From: Candidatus Eisenbergiella stercorigallinarum
GTDB lineage: Bacteria; Bacillota; Clostridia; Lachnospirales; Lachnospiraceae
Assembly: GCA_019120525.1 (NCBI GenBank)
Contig: DWUW01000219.1
Coordinates: forward strand, 1 to 8,842
Direction: 5' to 3'
DNA: 8,842 nt
Below are positions 6,127 through 8,842 of the stretch, piece by piece. Position 1 is the first letter of the stretch. Each line of letters starts with the position of its first letter. The notes under the pieces were generated by a model, which was not told the DNA's origin, ran no database searches, and worked only from the letters and a program-made list of their open reading frames with translations. The position numbers were made by a program, and so were the translations under genes.

Positions 6127-6162
6127 GTGTGAAAAATAAGCCATCGGGCTTATTTTTCACAC
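6127..6162 (-). terminator. Hairpin C: 16-bp perfect stem with A- and U-tracts, possible bidirectional terminator/attenuator
   Basis: Arms GTGTGAAAAATAAGCC (6127-6142, plus strand) and 6147-6162 are perfect complements around a 4-nt loop. On either strand the top reads as an A-tract, a short TAAGCC/GGCTTA stem and a T5 run, the form of a bidirectional intrinsic terminator. The GC part is only three pairs, so termination is probably partial. It lies 39 bases after the GH2 stop, so it could lower GH43 transcription relative to GH2. Confidence 0.5.
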
Positions 6163-6177
6163 TTTCCTCCGTTTCCT

Positions 6178-6192
6178 GGCGGATCCTCCGCC
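6178..6192 (-). other. Small hairpin just after the GH2 stop
   Basis: GGCGGA (6178-6183) and TCCGCC (6187-6192) form a 6-bp perfect stem with a 3-nt loop, nine bases beyond the GH2 stop codon. It has no U-tract. It is the first of four hairpins in the spacer. Confidence 0.45.
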
Positions 6193-6200
6193 GCTTTTTT

Positions 6201-8624
6201 TCAGGCGAAGGCTTCCACTTTATAGATTCCGACGGCCCGCTCCGGGAAACGCACGCAGACGTACCTGGTCTTCTCGCCGGGCAGATGCACCGTAACAAAG
6301 TTGTCGATATTCGCTTTTTCCGAGGTATATACCCTCCGGAAGATCTTCCTGTCGTCCGTCAGAAGGATCTCATAGTCCGCGTCCGTGACCTCGGAAAAGA
6401 CGATCACCACGCTCTGGATCTCCTTCGTCCCCTCCAGGTCCACCAGGATCATCCGCTCCGTATCCTCCGGCTCCGGCTTCCAGAAGGTTTCCATATCCCC
6501 GTTCGTCACATTCCGGGCCGGATGCGCTTCCTGCGCGCTGGTGCAGAAGACCGGACGGCTGATGGCGATGTTATCCGGTTTTTTCCGCTTCGGCTCGCCG
6601 CAGACATAGGGCGGAGGCAAAAGCTCCTTTCTTTCTCCCAAAGCAGGCTCTCCCTCCACGGACAGGCGCAGTTCGTTGCAGGAAAGCCCGCCGCAGACGG
6701 CCTTTACCACGATCTGCCCGCCGCCGAAGGGGCGGAGGGTGATGGCCCCGATCCCCTGGATCAGATTCTCTTTTTCCGCGGAAAGCTCAAAGGTCTTCCC
6801 GGTGGGGAAGCGTCCCGGCCCTTCTGTCACGGTAAGCTCGATCCGGGGATTGCAGTCGATCCGTTTTCCTCCCTCGTCCAGGACCTCGGCGACGATCTTC
6901 ACATCCTCGGTCCCGTCGCATTTCAGGCGCAGCCGGTCCGCCGTCAGGCGGATCCCGGCGGGCGTCCCCTTCCGCGGGATCTCCGGGCGGGGGATCCCGG
7001 CGAGGTTTTCCCGGTACCAGTACCAGGTATCCAGCGGCAGCCGGTAATAGTCGATCATTCCCATATGGCCCATGTTCCCCAGGATGCTGCCGTGATGGAA
7101 GGCGCACCAGAGGGATTTCCCGCTCCTCCAGGGATAGTCCTGCTCCACGCCGTCCCGGTACCGGTTATCGAAGGTTCCCGGCCGGTCCTCCACGCTGCTT
7201 CCGTATTCCGATACGAAATTCGGAAAGCCCGGATTGATAAAGATCGAAGCGCCGTCCCCGTTGTAGCCCGCGATGTCTCCCAGCGCGTCAAAGCCGCCTC
7301 GCTGCGCGCCGCCCACTGCCGCCGGGCGGGAAGGATCCAGCCTGTGGCTGTGCTCCACCAGCTTTTTCACCAGCGCCCGCGCCTTGGGAAGCACCTCCAG
7401 GTCAGAGAAAAAGGGCTCGTTGCACATGCTCCAGACGATGATGCTGGGGTGATTCCGGTTGACCCGGATCATTTCCTCCAGGGTCTGCAGGCAGCTTGCC
7501 TCAAACTCCTCCTCATCCTCTTCCTTCACCGGGTAGCCGCTGGCCGTCCAGTAGCCCTCTTCCTTCACGCCCCCGGTTCCCCAGAAGCAGTTTTCCGACC
7601 AGAACAGGATGCCCTGCCTGTCGCATTCCTCCGCGAAATACGGATGATGCGGATAGTGGGAGCCGCGGATGAAGTTCATGCCGCACTCCTTCACCATGGC
7701 GATGTCCCTCGCGATCGCCGTATGGGTCACGGCGTCCGCCCAGCCCGCCTGGTCCTGATGCACGTTCGCCCCGTGGATCTCATAGTGCTCCCCGTTTAAG
7801 AAAAATCCCCGGTCCGCCGTAAAGGTAAACCACCGGATCCCGAACCCTGTCTCCGCTTCGTCCACCGGTTTCCCGTCCCGGTACACCCGGCTTATCAGCG
7901 TATAGAGCCGGGGCGTATCCGGATGCCACAGCTCCGGCTCTTTTATGACGGCTTCCTGTTCGATCACCGCCGTTTCCCCGACCCCGGCCGTGAAACGGCT
8001 CCCCATCCTTCCGACCTCTTTTCCCTCATACAGAAGGAGGGATTCCAGCGTCCCTTCCGCTTTCCCGCTTCCGGTATTTTCCACCTCGGTCTCCACCACC
8101 ACCCGGGCCCTCTCGCGGGAGACCTCGGGCGTGGTCACCCGGACGCCGTACCAGGCCACATGCACAGCGTCCTTTACCAGGAGAGACACATCCCGGTAAA
8201 TGCCGCCGTTAAACACATGCTCCCCGGCCCGGGGCGCGATCCTGGCGTTCCACAGGTTGTTCACCCGCACGAAGATCAGGTTTCTGCCCGGATGCACATA
8301 GGGCGTGATATCGGCCAGGAACGCCGTATAGCCTCCCTTATGGCTGCCCGCGGGCTTTCCGTTCACATAAACCTCCGTCTCCTGGAAGCTTCCCAGAAAT
8401 TCCAGGTACAGCTTCTTATCCGCCCAGTCCGCTTCCACCTGCAGCCATCTGCGGTAGCAGCCGTAACCGACGTAAAACTGCTTTTCCATGAAATACGGGA
8501 TGCCAAAGGAGTGGGGAAGCCCGACGTCATACCATTCCCTGTCGTCAAAGCCGGCCTCCCTGGCCTCCGGGAAATCCCCGTGCAGGAACTTCCAGTCCTG
8601 ATTGATCAGTATTCTTGTCTCCAT
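6201..8624 (-). CDS. Glycoside hydrolase family 2 with C-terminal discoidin-like (F5/8 type C) domain
   Basis: Retaining exo-beta-glycosidase of the beta-galactosidase/beta-glucuronidase family, 807 residues, probably cytoplasmic since there is no signal peptide. Domains in order: sugar-binding jelly roll (about 1-155, with YRRWLQVEADWADKKLYLEF near 57-76), immunoglobulin-like domain (about 156-265), TIM barrel (about 270-550), another beta domain (about 555-660), then a discoidin/CBM32-like domain (about 685-807, NVTNGDMETFWKP). The acid/base is expected to be Glu403 in SMCNEP and the nucleophile Glu473 in FVSEYGSS. The ATG at 8624 has only a distant AGGGAG 12 bases upstream, so initiation may be modest or coupled to the preceding gene, which stops 37 bp before. 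Beta-galactosidase is the default guess; the FVSEYG motif is shared by several GH2 activities, so beta-glucuronidase, beta-galacturonidase or others remain possible. Confidence 0.92.
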   Translation of the reverse strand: METRILINQDWKFLHGDFPEAREAGFDDREWYDVGLPHSFGIPYFMEKQFYVGYGCYRRWLQVEADWADKKLYLEFLGSFQETEVYVNGKPAGSHKGGYTAFLADITPYVHPGRNLIFVRVNNLWNARIAPRAGEHVFNGGIYRDVSLLVKDAVHVAWYGVRVTTPEVSRERARVVVETEVENTGSGKAEGTLESLLLYEGKEVGRMGSRFTAGVGETAVIEQEAVIKEPELWHPDTPRLYTLISRVYRDGKPVDEAETGFGIRWFTFTADRGFFLNGEHYEIHGANVHQDQAGWADAVTHTAIARDIAMVKECGMNFIRGSHYPHHPYFAEECDRQGILFWSENCFWGTGGVKEEGYWTASGYPVKEEDEEEFEASCLQTLEEMIRVNRNHPSIIVWSMCNEPFFSDLEVLPKARALVKKLVEHSHRLDPSRPAAVGGAQRGGFDALGDIAGYNGDGASIFINPGFPNFVSEYGSSVEDRPGTFDNRYRDGVEQDYPWRSGKSLWCAFHHGSILGNMGHMGMIDYYRLPLDTWYWYRENLAGIPRPEIPRKGTPAGIRLTADRLRLKCDGTEDVKIVAEVLDEGGKRIDCNPRIELTVTEGPGRFPTGKTFELSAEKENLIQGIGAITLRPFGGGQIVVKAVCGGLSCNELRLSVEGEPALGERKELLPPPYVCGEPKRKKPDNIAISRPVFCTSAQEAHPARNVTNGDMETFWKPEPEDTERMILVDLEGTKEIQSVVIVFSEVTDADYEILLTDDRKIFRRVYTSEKANIDNFVTVHLPGEKTRYVCVRFPERAVGIYKVEAFA

Positions 8625-8661
8625 TCCGTTTTTTCTCTCCCTTTTGGTTCTTTCCGCTGTC

Positions 8662-8842
8662 TCAGAATACGAATGTATACTCTTTTCCCGCTTCCAGCGT
8701 CACCGCATAGCCGTGCTCCGCAGGCGTGTGGGAGACCTCTTCTCCCTGACAGGAAATGTGTGCCGGCACGTCTCCCACAAAGACGACGCTTCCGCTTCGC
8801 TCCGGCCGCACGGCCGCGCGGGTCAGCTTCCCGTCCTTCCAT
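8662..8842 (-). CDS. C-terminal end of an upstream protein, possibly a GH95-type glycosidase
   Basis: A minus-strand frame enters from the window edge and ends with TGA at 8664-8662, giving 59 residues that start WKDGKLTRAAVRPERSG and finish GKEYTFVF. Its makeup, a beta-rich end with a WKDGKL strand and a terminal AGKEYTF strand, resembles the C-terminal beta domain of GH95 alpha-L-fucosidases and related GH65-like enzymes. The stretch is too short to be sure. A competing frame at 8606-8842 with an ATG at the very edge is rich in Arg and Gly and overlaps the GH2 start, so it is rejected. The gene ends 37 bp before the GH2 start on the same strand and is probably in its operon. That it is coding is fairly firm; the family is a weak guess. 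Confidence 0.6.
   Translation of the reverse strand, partial: WKDGKLTRAAVRPERSGSVVFVGDVPAHISCQGEEVSHTPAEHGYAVTLEAGKEYTFVF

Larger units (their letters stand above)
6037..6162 (-). ncRNA. Candidate structured leader RNA (three hairpins plus a loop-to-SD pseudoknot) before GH43
   Basis: Read on the minus strand this element consists of a 16-bp stem (6162-6127), a 10-bp stem with a 9-nt loop (6125-6097), a 13-bp stem with outer GGC/GCC pairs (6090-6054), a short linker, and ACGCTCCGG (6045-6037). All three stems are perfect. The full 9-nt loop of the middle hairpin, CCGGAGCGT at 6115-6107, is the exact complement of 6045-6037, which ends three bases before the GH43 Shine-Dalgarno. The layout suits a cis-regulatory RNA. 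A compact dispersed repeat or remnant of a small mobile element is an equally serious alternative. It matches no named riboswitch class that I recognise. Confidence 0.5.

Noticed and set aside
6054..6162. CRISPR array
   Set aside because: The repeats are inverted arms of different hairpins, not direct repeats with spacers of even length.
6092..6298. 68-residue minus-strand open frame across the hairpin array
   Set aside because: It overlaps the end of GH2 in another frame and is generated by the hairpin sequences; no ribosome binding site or natural protein character.
6129..7799. 556-codon plus-strand open frame antisense to GH2
   Set aside because: Same codon-bias shadow effect. Composition is Arg/Pro/His-rich without recognisable domains, and it begins inside the 16-bp hairpin.
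8606..8842. 78-residue minus-strand frame with ATG at the window edge
   Set aside because: It overlaps the GH2 start and is Arg/Gly-rich. The neighbouring frame ending at 8662 has a natural protein composition and stops just before the GH2 gene.

Overview
The window reads as chromosomal DNA from a fairly GC-rich gut Firmicute, most likely Lachnospiraceae. This rests on strong AGGAGG-type ribosome binding sites, a Gram-positive style lipoprotein, many A/T tracts between G+C-rich genes, and dense packing of intracellular glycosidases. The genus cannot be settled from sequence alone. All supported genes lie on the minus strand, so transcription runs from position 8842 towards 1.

In transcription order the window holds: the last 59 codons of an unidentified protein, possibly a GH95-type glycosidase (8842-8662); a GH2 glycosidase with a C-terminal discoidin-like domain (8624-6201); a 177-bp spacer packed with perfect hairpins; a GH43 glycosidase (6023-4602); a 164-bp spacer with very GC-rich repeats and a long stem-loop; a secreted lipoprotein with two thioredoxin-fold CxxC domains (4437-3577); a GH31 glycosidase 22 bp behind it (3554-1176); a 203-bp spacer with a stem-loop and a sigma-A-like promoter; and the first 324 codons of histidyl-tRNA synthetase (972-1, cut by the window edge).

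None of the three complete glycosidases has a signal peptide. They look like a cytoplasmic set that trims imported oligosaccharides. GH31 + GH43 + GH2, possibly with GH95, matches the activities needed to strip the side chains of xyloglucan-like plant glycans (xylose, arabinose, galactose, fucose). That substrate is an inference. hisS looks like a separate housekeeping unit with its own promoter.

The most unusual signal is the spacer between the GH2 and GH43 genes (6024-6200). Three perfect stem-loops of 16, 10 and 13 bp follow one another almost without gaps. The complete 9-nt loop of the middle one is exactly complementary to the 9 nt that end three bases before the GH43 Shine-Dalgarno sequence. 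This could be a pseudoknotted cis-regulatory RNA controlling GH43 translation, or a compact mobile or dispersed repeat that landed there. The second notable item is the tandem-CxxC redox lipoprotein embedded among glycosidases. No stretch over 300 bp lacks a gene.
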